Origin: Thalassovita sp.
GTDB taxonomy: Bacteria; Pseudomonadota; Alphaproteobacteria; Rhodobacterales; Rhodobacteraceae
Length of the DNA stretch: 64,000 nt
Assembly (NCBI GenBank): GCA_029212905.1
Contig: JARGPB010000015.1
Coordinates: 30,154-94,153, forward strand
Direction: 5' to 3'
Below, one piece after another: positions 43,657 through 51,263 of the stretch (position 1 is the first letter of the stretch; each line of letters begins with the position of its first letter). Below the pieces are notes generated by a model that was not told the DNA's origin, made no database searches, and saw nothing but the letters and a program-made list of their open reading frames with translations. Both the position numbers and the translations under genes were made by a program.

Positions 43657-44258
43657 TGCCTGTTCAAATTCCCGTTCTGGAAACCCAACGCCTGATCCTG
43701 CGCGGCCCCGAGCCCGAGGATTACCCGAACTTCAAGTCGACCTTTACCAGCTACCGCGCGCGTTTCATGGGCGGGCCGCTGAACGACTATGAGACCTGGA
43801 TGCTGTACGCCGCTGAAATCGGCCACTGGCATATCCGCGGGTTTGGCATGTGGATGATCCACGACAAAACGACAGACAAACCGCTGGGCATGGCAGGCGG
43901 CTGGAAACCGGCAAAATGGCCCGAGGCAGAATTGGCCTGGATCATCTGGCCGGAAACCGCAGGCCATGGCTATGCGTTGGAGGCCACCCATGCCGTGCGC
44001 ACTCATCTGTATTCGCAGATGGGCTGGGAAACCGCTGTATCTTATGTGGACCCGAAAAACCTGGACTCGATCCGGCTGGCTGAGCGTTTGGGGGCGACCC
44101 GTGACAAGGACGCCGTCACCGTGGACGGGCATGATCACGTGTTCCGCCACCCCTCGCCCGCGCAGTTGCGCGACTCGCAGCTTACACATGGGATCGAGAT
44201 GGAGATCGCCAACTACGCCGACCCATTGTTCAAACCGAAGGGGATGCCAATTGACTGA
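43656..44258 (+). CDS. GNAT family N-acetyltransferase, tandem copy 3
   Basis: The 200-residue paralogue begins MPVQIPVLETQRLILRGPEPEDY and carries LAWIIWPETAGHGYALEATHAVRTHLY in the acetyl-CoA region. Start and previous stop share a base (TGATG). It continues past the GNAT fold with a C-terminal tail rich in acidic residues. Copies 1 and 3 share the LETxRLILRGPxPxD start most closely. Confidence 0.9.
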   Translation: MPVQIPVLETQRLILRGPEPEDYPNFKSTFTSYRARFMGGPLNDYETWMLYAAEIGHWHIRGFGMWMIHDKTTDKPLGMAGGWKPAKWPEAELAWIIWPETAGHGYALEATHAVRTHLYSQMGWETAVSYVDPKNLDSIRLAERLGATRDKDAVTVDGHDHVFRHPSPAQLRDSQLTHGIEMEIANYADPLFKPKGMPID

Positions 44259-44547
44259 TGCAGTGACACGCGCCGCAGAAATCCTGAAGGAACACCGCGA
44301 AAGCATCGACCGGCTGGATGCGATCCTTGTCTATACTCTGGGAGAGCGCTTCAAACACACTCAGGCGGTTGGGCGGCTCAAAGCCGAACACGAACTGCCC
44401 CCCTCGGACCCGAACCGAGAGGCCTCGCAGATCGCACGCCTAGAAGATTTGGCAAACCGGGCAGACCTGGACCCCGATTTCGCCAAGAAGTTTCTGAACT
44501 TCATCATCGCTGAAGTCATTCAGCATCACAAGAAACACCAGGAGTGA
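44251..44547 (+). CDS. chorismate mutase type II (AroQ)
   Basis: The 98-residue all-helical protein has the AroQ pattern RESIDRLDAILVYTLGERFKHTQAVGRLKAEH with the active-site Arg, Lys and Glu/Gln spacing, and a C-terminal FIIAEVIQHHKK helix. It converts chorismate to prephenate for Phe and Tyr synthesis. The start is a TTG with AAGGGG eight bases upstream, overlapping the end of GNAT copy 3. It is free-standing rather than fused to PheA. Confidence 0.88.
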   Translation: MTDAVTRAAEILKEHRESIDRLDAILVYTLGERFKHTQAVGRLKAEHELPPSDPNREASQIARLEDLANRADLDPDFAKKFLNFIIAEVIQHHKKHQE

Positions 44548-44619
44548 TCCTGGGGATCAACAGAACACCGAAATAACCGGTCCGATACCGGTCAACGCCA
44601 TCAAAGGAGAACTAAACCA

Positions 44620-44994
44620 ATGGCAATGAAAATTCGTCTGGCCCGTGGCGGCTCGAAAAAACGCCCCTTCTACCGTGTTGTCGCAGCTGACTCGCGTATG
44701 CCGCGCGATGGCCGTTTCATCGAGAAGCTGGGCACCTACAATCCCCTGCTGCCCAAAGACAGCGAAGAGCGCGTCAAGCTGGACATGGAACGCGTGCAGT
44801 ACTGGCTGAGCAAAGGCGCTCAGCCCACCGACCGTGTTGCTCGTTTCCTGGAAGCAGCCGGCGCCCTGTCCAAAACCGAGCGCAGCAACCCCAAGAAAGC
44901 TGTCCCCGGCAAGAAAGCTCAAGAGCGCGCTGAAGAAAAAGCCGCCAAGGCCGCTGAAGCAGCCGAGGCCGTCGAGGCCGCAGCCGAAGAATAA
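44620..44994 (+). CDS. rpsP: 30S ribosomal protein S16
   Basis: The 124-residue protein starts MAMKIRLARGGSKKRPFYRVVAADSRMPRDGR, the S16 signature. The last 40 residues are an Ala/Glu/Lys-rich extension beyond the usual 80-90 residues, common in alphaproteobacteria. A GGAG ribosome site precedes it. Two short hairpins (44545-44559 and 44576-44592) lie in the 72-base leader, which may allow autoregulation. It starts the rpsP-rimM-trmD-rplS block. Confidence 0.97.
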   Translation: MAMKIRLARGGSKKRPFYRVVAADSRMPRDGRFIEKLGTYNPLLPKDSEERVKLDMERVQYWLSKGAQPTDRVARFLEAAGALSKTERSNPKKAVPGKKAQERAEEKAAKAAEAAEAVEAAAEE

Positions 44995-45039
44995 GGCCAG
45001 TGGCGCAGGTTTTGGCCTGCGACCTCCTGTTGCCGACAC

Positions 45040-45068
45040 AAAGGGCACTGCTATGGCGGTGCCCTTTT
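45040..45068 (+). terminator. terminator or attenuator between rpsP and rimM
   Basis: AAAGGGCAC and GTGCCCTTT form a 9-bp stem with an 11-base loop and a short T-run, 45 bases after the rpsP stop. Because rimM and trmD usually depend on the rpsP promoter, it may be a partial terminator that lowers their expression relative to S16. Confidence 0.7.
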
Positions 45069-45166
45069 GCATTGCAAGGATTTGCTGCGCCCCACAGCAA
45101 CAGTCGAATTGCCCCGCCCTCTGCAACAAGGTATCACCAAACATGAACGACAAAGGACATCCCCGC

Positions 45167-45685
45167 ATGAACGAGTCTGACGATCTGATTTGTGTTGCCA
45201 CCATCTCGGGCGCTTTTGGCGTCCGTGGCGAGGTGCGCCTGAAAAGTTTCACCGCCAACCCCGAAGCGATCGAAGACTACAACCCGTTGCTTACCGAAGA
45301 CGGTAGCCGCAGCTTTGAAGTTGGGATCATCCAACCCATCAAGAACGGCCTCTCCGTACGTCTGTCCTCGGTCGCGACCAAGGACGAGGCGGACGCGCTG
45401 AAGGGTGTTAACCTCTATGTGCCGCGGTCACGCCTGCCATCGTTACCGGATGATGAGTTTTATCACACCGACCTGATCGGCCTGGAGGTGTTCGACACTG
45501 GCGGCACGAAACTGGGCAAAGTGAAATCCGTGATGAACCACGGCGCGGGCGATCTGCTGGAAATCCATGGGCCGGGGTTAAAGGCGTCTGTGCTTCTGCC
45601 CTTTACTCGCGCGGCGGTTCCTACTGTGGACCTGTCCGCAGGCCGCGTGATTGCCGATCCCCCCGAGGGCCTGTTCTCGGAATGA
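45167..45685 (+). CDS. rimM: 16S rRNA processing protein RimM
   Basis: RimM assists maturation of the 30S head domain and binds S19. The 172-residue protein shows the N-terminal RimM barrel (ICVATISGAFGVRGEVRLKSF) and a C-terminal PRC barrel (YHTDLIGLEVFDTGGTKLGKVKSVMNHGAGDLLEI). The ATG at 45167 is preferred because AAAGGA lies eight bases before it; an in-frame ATG at 45143 would add eight residues. The stop overlaps the next gene. Confidence 0.95.
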   Translation: MNESDDLICVATISGAFGVRGEVRLKSFTANPEAIEDYNPLLTEDGSRSFEVGIIQPIKNGLSVRLSSVATKDEADALKGVNLYVPRSRLPSLPDDEFYHTDLIGLEVFDTGGTKLGKVKSVMNHGAGDLLEIHGPGLKASVLLPFTRAAVPTVDLSAGRVIADPPEGLFSE

Positions 45686-46476
45686 CGCGGATCATTGTGC
45701 ATGCTGGGTTTCACAAAACCGGCACGACAACGCTGCAAAAACACCTTGCACGGCTGCGCAAACCGCTGGCGCCGTATTTCACCTATTACGGTCAAAATGA
45801 TTTCAAGAACGCAGGGGCACGGGCGCGGATCTATGCCCAACGCCCGTTTTGGCACCGACGTATTCGGTTTCGCCTGTCCTTTCGCAAATTTCTGAATACG
45901 ATTCCCGATTCCGACACGATCGTTCTCTCGCGTGAAACGTTTTCAGGTGTGATGCCCGGCCACCGGGACTGGCGCGGACGGTTGGTGACAGACTATGCCC
46001 CGATCACGATCACCCTGTGCCAAGAGGTGATCCGCGAAGTGCGCCGCCGCTTTGGCCCCAATGCACAAATCGAGTTTGTCTTGACCACCCGCGAACGCGA
46101 GCCTTGGATCAGGTCGGTCTATGGGCACCTGCTGCGCTCTATTCATCTGCGCGACACCTTTGAGGAGTTCCGCGCTCAATTTCCCGGCCTCATTGATCTG
46201 AAGGAAGAATCCCAACGCATCGCCAGGGCACTCGCCCCCTATCAGACCCATGTCTTTGCGCTCGAGGACTATGCAGATGATCGACATGGCACCGCCGCGA
46301 TCATCATGAAGCTGGCTCACGTCCCCGCCGCCCTGCGCAGTGACCTGCCCGCCGCCGCCCGCGCCAATACCGGCCAAAGCCGCGCCCTGGAAGAGGCATT
46401 TTTCGAGCTCAACCATTCTGGCAAATCCAAAGGCGAGCTGCGCCGCCTGAAGGACGCCATGCTGAAAACCCAGTGA
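45682..46476 (+). CDS. sulfotransferase-like P-loop protein
   Basis: The 264-residue protein begins TRIIVHAGFHKTGTTTLQKHLA, the 5'-phosphosulfate (PSB) loop of PAPS-dependent sulfotransferases. A second element, VLTTREREPWIRSVYGHLL, fits the 3'-phosphate-binding part. The family transfers sulfate to sugars, lipids or other alcohols. The acceptor is unknown. It overlaps the rimM stop (ATGA) and lies before trmD, so it is inserted into a normally tight translation operon. Confidence 0.82.
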   Translation: MTRIIVHAGFHKTGTTTLQKHLARLRKPLAPYFTYYGQNDFKNAGARARIYAQRPFWHRRIRFRLSFRKFLNTIPDSDTIVLSRETFSGVMPGHRDWRGRLVTDYAPITITLCQEVIREVRRRFGPNAQIEFVLTTREREPWIRSVYGHLLRSIHLRDTFEEFRAQFPGLIDLKEESQRIARALAPYQTHVFALEDYADDRHGTAAIIMKLAHVPAALRSDLPAAARANTGQSRALEEAFFELNHSGKSKGELRRLKDAMLKTQ

Positions 46477-46540
46477 CCGGTCGGCCTGGTTTGGAAAATC
46501 TCCCTTGGCGCAACACCCCGGAACCGGATAAGACCGCGCC

Positions 46541-47338
46541 ATGACAGACGCCCCAAAATCCCACGGCCGCAAATCCATACGGCTCAGCGCAAAACCGCAA
46601 GACCTGATGAGCGAGCCTCCGGTTCTGGCTAACGTCTGGTCTGCGCATATCATCACCCTGTTTCCTCAGGCCTTTCCCGGCGTGTTGGGCGAAAGTCTCA
46701 CAGGCAAGGCGCTCAAGGACGGCAAATGGCAGATGGAAACCACCGATCTGCGTGAATTTGGCGTGGGGCGGCACCGGAATGTTGATGATACGCCAGCGGG
46801 CGGTGGCGCTGGCATGGTGCTGCGCCCAGATGTTTTGGGCAACGCCATCGAACATGCCATGCAAAACGCGACGGGTAACTGGCCGCTGGTGTACCTGTCC
46901 CCGCGCGGCCGCCGCTTCGATCAGCAAATGGCGCGAGACTGGTCACAATGCGACGGGATCACCCTGCTTTGTGGTCGGTTCGAAGGCGTGGATCAACGCG
47001 TACTGGATCACTACAACATCCAAGAAGTCTCGTTAGGGGATTTTGTTCTGACCGGCGGTGAAATCGCGGCACAGGCCATGATCGACGCCACGGTGCGACT
47101 GCTGCCCTCGGTTTTGGGCAACGCCGACAGCATCGAGGACGAAAGCCATTCCCACGGCCTGCTGGAACACCCCCAATATACCCGCCCCGCAGAATGGAAC
47201 GGCCTCTGCATCCCCGAGATCCTGATGTCAGGCCACCACGGCAAGATCGCCAAGTGGCGCCAACAGACCGCCGAAGAGATCACGCGCCAGCGCCGCCCAG
47301 ACATGTGGGCCGCCTACGAGAAATCAAAGCGCAAATAG
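46541..47338 (+). CDS. trmD: tRNA (guanine-N1)-methyltransferase
   Basis: TrmD methylates G37 in tRNAs with G36 to prevent frameshifts. The 265-residue protein has the trefoil-knot SPOUT motifs: VYLSPRGRRFDQ, LLCGRFEGVDQRVLDHY, and EVSLGDFVLTGGEIAAQAMIDATVRLLPSVLG. The catalytic domain begins around residue 31 (VWSAHIITLFPQAFPG). The preceding 30 residues are an extension rich in Ser and Lys whose start could instead be Met23. It is 64 bases after the sulfotransferase-like gene. Confidence 0.95.
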   Translation: MTDAPKSHGRKSIRLSAKPQDLMSEPPVLANVWSAHIITLFPQAFPGVLGESLTGKALKDGKWQMETTDLREFGVGRHRNVDDTPAGGGAGMVLRPDVLGNAIEHAMQNATGNWPLVYLSPRGRRFDQQMARDWSQCDGITLLCGRFEGVDQRVLDHYNIQEVSLGDFVLTGGEIAAQAMIDATVRLLPSVLGNADSIEDESHSHGLLEHPQYTRPAEWNGLCIPEILMSGHHGKIAKWRQQTAEEITRQRRPDMWAAYEKSKRK

Positions 47339-47613
47339 CGCGCGTTGCCCTTGCCTTGTTGGGAATTCTTCCATACAAGCCCGCCAAGTTCGACCGGGAA
47401 ACCGACTCGGACGCTTTGGCTATTTGTATTCGGATCTGGCGCGCCTCCTTCTGCGTGTATCACAACCGGATGATCGCAAAGACCAAAGCACCCCAAGTAA
47501 AGACGACCTGAACTCTGTCGGGCGCGGAATGCGGACCCGGTCGAAGGACAAGAGCTCTGAGGACGCAACAGACCTTTGTGGATTAAACCACAAGCATAAT
47601 TAGGAGAATCGCG

Positions 47614-47997
47614 ATGGATCTGATCGCACAACTCGAGGCGGAACAAGTTGCCGCTCTGGGGAAAACCATCCCCGACTTCAAAGCTGGCGACACCATTCGC
47701 GTCGGCTACAAAGTGACCGAAGGCTCGCGTACCCGTGTGCAGGACTACGAAGGTGTCTGCATCAGCCGTAAAAACGGCAACGGTATCGCCGGCTCGTTCA
47801 CTGTTCGCAAAATTTCGTTTGGCGAAGGTGTGGAGCGTGTGTTCCCGCTGTTCTCGACCAACATCGACAACATCACTGTTGTTCGCCGTGGCCGCGTTCG
47901 TCGTGCCAAACTGTACTATCTGCGCACCCGTCGTGGTAAATCCGCACGTATCGCAGAAGTCACCAACTACAAGCCCAAAGCTGGCGCCGAAGCATAA
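47614..47997 (+). CDS. rplS: 50S ribosomal protein L19
   Basis: The 127-residue protein carries DTIRVGYKVTEGSRTRVQDYEGVCI and ERVFPLFSTNIDNITVVRRGRVRRAKLYYLRTRRGKSARI, the L19 signature at the 30S-50S interface. An AGGAG site precedes the ATG. The 275 bases upstream, after trmD, have no gene and probably hold a promoter and leader for rplS-rpmE; I see no clear motif in it. Confidence 0.97.
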   Translation: MDLIAQLEAEQVAALGKTIPDFKAGDTIRVGYKVTEGSRTRVQDYEGVCISRKNGNGIAGSFTVRKISFGEGVERVFPLFSTNIDNITVVRRGRVRRAKLYYLRTRRGKSARIAEVTNYKPKAGAEA

Positions 47998-48008
47998 GGA
48001 ACGGACCG

Positions 48009-48230
48009 ATGAAAGAAGGTATCCACCCCGATTATCACTTCATCGAAGTGAAGATGACCGACGGCTCCACCGTTACCATGCGCTCCACTTGGGGCGCCGA
48101 AGGCGAAACCCTGGCGCTGGACATCGACCCCTCGGTACACCCTGCCTGGACCGGCGGCACCTCGCGCCTGCTGGACGCTGGCGGCCGTGTGTCGAAGTTC
48201 AAAAACAAATACGCTGGTCTGGGCTTCTAA
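48009..48230 (+). CDS. rpmE: 50S ribosomal protein L31
   Basis: The 73-residue protein begins MKEGIHPDYHFIEVKMTDGS and ends HPAWTGG...KYAGLGF, typical of L31. It has no CxxC zinc motif, so it is the Zn-independent (C-minus) form. It lies 11 bases after rplS and is followed by a strong terminator. Confidence 0.96.
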   Translation: MKEGIHPDYHFIEVKMTDGSTVTMRSTWGAEGETLALDIDPSVHPAWTGGTSRLLDAGGRVSKFKNKYAGLGF

Positions 48231-48258
48231 GCACACACCACAGTATTTATTCGGAATG

Positions 48259-48286
48259 CCCCGCCTTTGGCGGGGTTTTCTTTTTT
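48259..48286 (+). terminator. intrinsic terminator after rpmE
   Basis: CCCCGCC-TTT-GGCGGGG followed by TTTTCTTTTTT, a compact GC stem with a strong T-run. The 188 bases between it and mipZ show no gene and must contain the mipZ promoter. Confidence 0.95.
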
Positions 48287-48474
48287 GGACCCCAGTTCAT
48301 TCCCCGCCAACGCTGCATATCTGGACGATCTTGCTCTTCTCTCTTCCAAATTCCTGCAACAGATGCCAATGAAGGCTTCCAAACAGGCAACAAAGCTTTG
48401 AAAAACGATGTGACCCACAATATCCTGTGGGCGCATGGCAGGCACAAGGCAACTTATAGCGGGATAGGGGTGCA

Positions 48475-49284
48475 ATGGCGCATATCATTGTCGTCGGGAA
48501 TGAAAAGGGTGGCGCAGGTAAGTCCACCGTATCGATGCATGTCGCCACGGCGCTGGCCCGGATGGGAAAGCGCGTCGCGGTTCTGGATTTGGATTTACGT
48601 CAAAAGACCTTTGCGCGGTACGTTGATAACCGTCAAAAGTTTCTTGAACAATCCGACGTGGAACTGCCCAGCCCCACGTATCACGACCTGCCGCAGATTG
48701 ATCAGTCGCAGCTTCAACCGGGGGAAAACCCCTATGATCACCGCCTGTCCAAAGCGATTGCAGCGGTCGAGCCTGAAAACGATTTCATTCTGATTGACTG
48801 TCCGGGGTCACACACACGGCTCAGCCAAGTCGCGCATTCCTTGGCCGACACGCTGGTTACCCCCCTCAACGACAGCTTTGTGGATTTCGATCTGTTGGCG
48901 CATGTAGACACGGACGGCAGCAAGATTCTCGGGCCTTCGGTCTATTCGGAAATGGTTTGGAACGCGCGGCAATTGCGGGCACAGGCGGGACTGAAGCCAA
49001 TTGACTGGATCGTCCTGCGGAATCGCCTGGGCGCCCAGAACATGGTCAACAAGGAAAAGATGGAAAAGGCGCTGGACGCTTTGGCCAAGCGTATCGGGTT
49101 TCGCGTCTCTCCGGGGTTCCACGAGCGCGTGATTTTCCGCGAGCTTTTCCCCCGCGGCCTGACGCTACTGGACCTGCGCGACATCGGTGTAAAGCAGCTG
49201 AACATCTCGAATGTTGCAGCCCGACAAGAGCTGCGGGATCTGATGAAGGCGCTGAACCTGCCCGATGTCGAGATCAACTTCTGA
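48475..49284 (+). CDS. mipZ: division plane positioning ATPase MipZ
   Basis: The 269-residue ParA-type ATPase has a deviant Walker A (GNEKGGAGKSTVSMHVATAL), the VLDLDLRQKTFARYVDNR segment diagnostic of MipZ rather than ParA, and Walker B FILIDCPGS. MipZ forms a gradient from the ParB-bound poles and blocks FtsZ ring assembly there, placing division at midcell in alphaproteobacteria. It is transcribed alone after the ribosomal block. Confidence 0.95.
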   Translation: MAHIIVVGNEKGGAGKSTVSMHVATALARMGKRVAVLDLDLRQKTFARYVDNRQKFLEQSDVELPSPTYHDLPQIDQSQLQPGENPYDHRLSKAIAAVEPENDFILIDCPGSHTRLSQVAHSLADTLVTPLNDSFVDFDLLAHVDTDGSKILGPSVYSEMVWNARQLRAQAGLKPIDWIVLRNRLGAQNMVNKEKMEKALDALAKRIGFRVSPGFHERVIFRELFPRGLTLLDLRDIGVKQLNISNVAARQELRDLMKALNLPDVEINF

Positions 49285-49290
49285 TCCGGT

Positions 49291-49728
49291 TCACTCCATT
49301 CGGGCCAGCTTCATCAGCGCCTGCCTTAGCACCCGGTTTTCATCAACGGTCAGGGCGGATGCCAGTTTGACATCGTATTTCTCCGCAACGGCTCGCAGGT
49401 CGCGATAAGCGGCCTGACCGGCGCTTGTCAGCTCCAGGTGTTCTAACCGGCGATCCTGTTCGTCCTGATTCCGCGTCAGGAACCTGCGCTGCGCCAAACG
49501 CTGCACCGCACGGCTGATCTTGGTTTTGTGCATTTTGGACCGCTGGCCGATTTCTTTTGCAGTCATCCGGCCATAAATGCCCAGGTGGAACAGCACACGC
49601 CATTCCGTCCGCAGCATCCCATATCGATTCTTGTATATCTGCTGGAACTCAAGACTGCTCTCCTCGGCGGCTTGATTCAGCAGATACGGCAGAAATTGCT
49701 GTAGCGGAAATTCATCATTATTTTCCAT
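49291..49728 (-). CDS. MarR family regulator of the homogentisate cluster
   Basis: The 145-residue winged-helix protein contains LRTEWRVLFHLGIYGRMTAKEIGQRSKMHKTKISRAVQRLAQRRFLTRNQDEQDRRLEHLELT, the MarR DNA-binding and wing region. It lies divergent to hmgA with a 71-base shared promoter, so it probably controls the hmgA-fahA group in response to an aromatic acid. The ligand is inferred from context only. Confidence 0.92.
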   Translation of the reverse strand: MENNDEFPLQQFLPYLLNQAAEESSLEFQQIYKNRYGMLRTEWRVLFHLGIYGRMTAKEIGQRSKMHKTKISRAVQRLAQRRFLTRNQDEQDRRLEHLELTSAGQAAYRDLRAVAEKYDVKLASALTVDENRVLRQALMKLARME

Positions 49729-49744
49729 AAGACCTACTCCATCA

Positions 49745-49765
49745 GTTGTTAGTTACAAAATCAAC
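49745..49765. promoter_or_regulatory. weak candidate MarR operator before hmgA
   Basis: GTTG-N13-CAAC with one extra matching pair gives an imperfect dyad in the marR-hmgA promoter. Position is right for a MarR site, but symmetry is poor, so confidence is low. Confidence 0.25.
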
Positions 49766-49799
49766 CATTAACCCCGCAACGAGTACTGGAGGACGCGCG

Positions 49800-51161
49800 A
49801 TGAATCAGCATACCCAACCCAAGCCAAACCCCATTGTTCAGGCTCCGTCGGGCACGGGGACGACGCCGGGATATATGCCCGGTTTCGGAAATGACTTTGA
49901 AACCGAGGCCCTGCCCGGCGCCCTGCCACAAGGGATGAACAGCCCACAGAAATGCGACTACGGACTGTATGGCGAACAGCTGTCGGGAACAGCCTTCACC
50001 GCGAACCCGCCCGAGCGCACCTGGTGCTATCGCATCCGCCCCAGCGTGAAGCACTCGCATCGCTATACCAAGATTGATCTGCCCTTGTGGAAATCCGCGC
50101 CCTGTGTGGACCCGGATGTGACCAGCTTGGGCCAGTATCGTTGGGATCCGGTGCCGCATACCGGCGAGCATCTGAATTGGCTGACCGGGATGCGCACCAT
50201 GACCACCGCTGGTGACGTGAACACGCAGGTTGGCATGGCCACCCACGTGTATCTAGTGACCGAATCCATGGTGGACGAATACTTCTTTTCGGCAGACAGC
50301 GAATTGCTGGTCGTCCCCCAAGAAGGCCGCCTGCGGTTTTTTACCGAATTGGGCATCATCGACCTGGAACCCAAGGAAATCGCGATCATTCCGCGCGGCC
50401 TGGTCTACAAGGTCGAAGTTCTGGAAGGGCCCTGCCGTGGCTTTGTCTGCGAAAACTACGGTCAGAAGTTCGAGCTGCCGGGCCGAGGCCCGATCGGTGC
50501 AAACTGCATGGCCAACCCGCGCGATTTCAAGGCCCCCGTGGCCGCATTCGAGGACAAGGAAGTGCCCTCGAAAGTGACGATCAAATGGTGCGGTCAATTC
50601 CACGAAACCCAGATCGGCCAGTCCCCGCTGGATGTGGTGGCCTGGCACGGGAACTACGCGCCCTACAAATACGACCTGCGCACCTATTGCCCGGTCGGCG
50701 CCATTCTGTTCGATCACCCGGATCCGTCAATCTTTACCGTGCTGACGGCGCCCTCGGGCCAACCTGGCACCGCGAATATTGATTTCGTGCTATTCCGCGA
50801 ACGCTGGATGGTAGCCGAGAACACATTCCGCCCGCCGTGGTATCACAAGAACATCATGTCCGAGCTGATGGGCAATATCTACGGTCAGTATGACGCCAAA
50901 CCGCAGGGGTTCATCCCTGGCGGCATGAGCCTGCACAACATGATGCTGCCGCATGGGCCGGACAAGAACGCGTTTGAAGGCGCGTCGAATTCCAACCTGG
51001 GACCAGAGAAGCTGGAAAACACTATGTCCTTTATGTTCGAAACCCGATTCCCGCAGCATTTGACCGAGTTCGCAGCGAATGAGGCACCGCTGCAAGATGA
51101 TTACATCGACTGCTGGACTGACCTAGAAAAGAAATTCGACGGCACACCGGGTAAGAAGTAA
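49800..51161 (+). CDS. hmgA: homogentisate 1,2-dioxygenase
   Basis: HmgA opens the ring of homogentisate to maleylacetoacetate with Fe(II) and O2. The 453-residue protein shows PGFGNDFETEALPGALPQGMNSPQK, ERTWCYRIRPS, and the iron-ligand region SLHNMMLPHGPDKNAFEGASN. The ATG at 49800 has GGAGG eight bases before it. It leads the rightward aromatic cluster under divergent MarR control. Confidence 0.97.
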   Translation: MNQHTQPKPNPIVQAPSGTGTTPGYMPGFGNDFETEALPGALPQGMNSPQKCDYGLYGEQLSGTAFTANPPERTWCYRIRPSVKHSHRYTKIDLPLWKSAPCVDPDVTSLGQYRWDPVPHTGEHLNWLTGMRTMTTAGDVNTQVGMATHVYLVTESMVDEYFFSADSELLVVPQEGRLRFFTELGIIDLEPKEIAIIPRGLVYKVEVLEGPCRGFVCENYGQKFELPGRGPIGANCMANPRDFKAPVAAFEDKEVPSKVTIKWCGQFHETQIGQSPLDVVAWHGNYAPYKYDLRTYCPVGAILFDHPDPSIFTVLTAPSGQPGTANIDFVLFRERWMVAENTFRPPWYHKNIMSELMGNIYGQYDAKPQGFIPGGMSLHNMMLPHGPDKNAFEGASNSNLGPEKLENTMSFMFETRFPQHLTEFAANEAPLQDDYIDCWTDLEKKFDGTPGKK

Positions 51162-51175
51162 GGGGCCAGCCCCTC

Positions 51176-51193
51176 TTGGCCCCACGGGGCCAA
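51176..51193. repeat. GC-rich palindrome after hmgA
   Basis: TTGGCCCCACGGGGCCAA is a perfect inverted repeat starting 15 bases after the hmgA stop. It can form a tight hairpin and is directly followed by copy B of the dispersed intergenic element. Together they may act as a transcript-end or RNA-processing module within the cluster. Confidence 0.65.
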
Positions 51194-51202
51194 TTCACCC
51201 CG

Positions 51203-51225
51203 GAGTATTTTTGGCAAAATGAAAG
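51203..51225 (-). repeat. dispersed 23-base intergenic element, copy B
   Basis: Read on the minus strand it is CTTTCATTTTGCCAAAAATA plus CTC, identical to copy A (18720-18742) except one T/C difference. It lies between hmgA and fahA, after a GC palindrome and a CCCCG run, in reverse orientation to copy A. Confidence 0.75.
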
Positions 51226-51263
51226 ACTGGGCGAATGCTCAGCACCGCAACAAAGGACGCACT

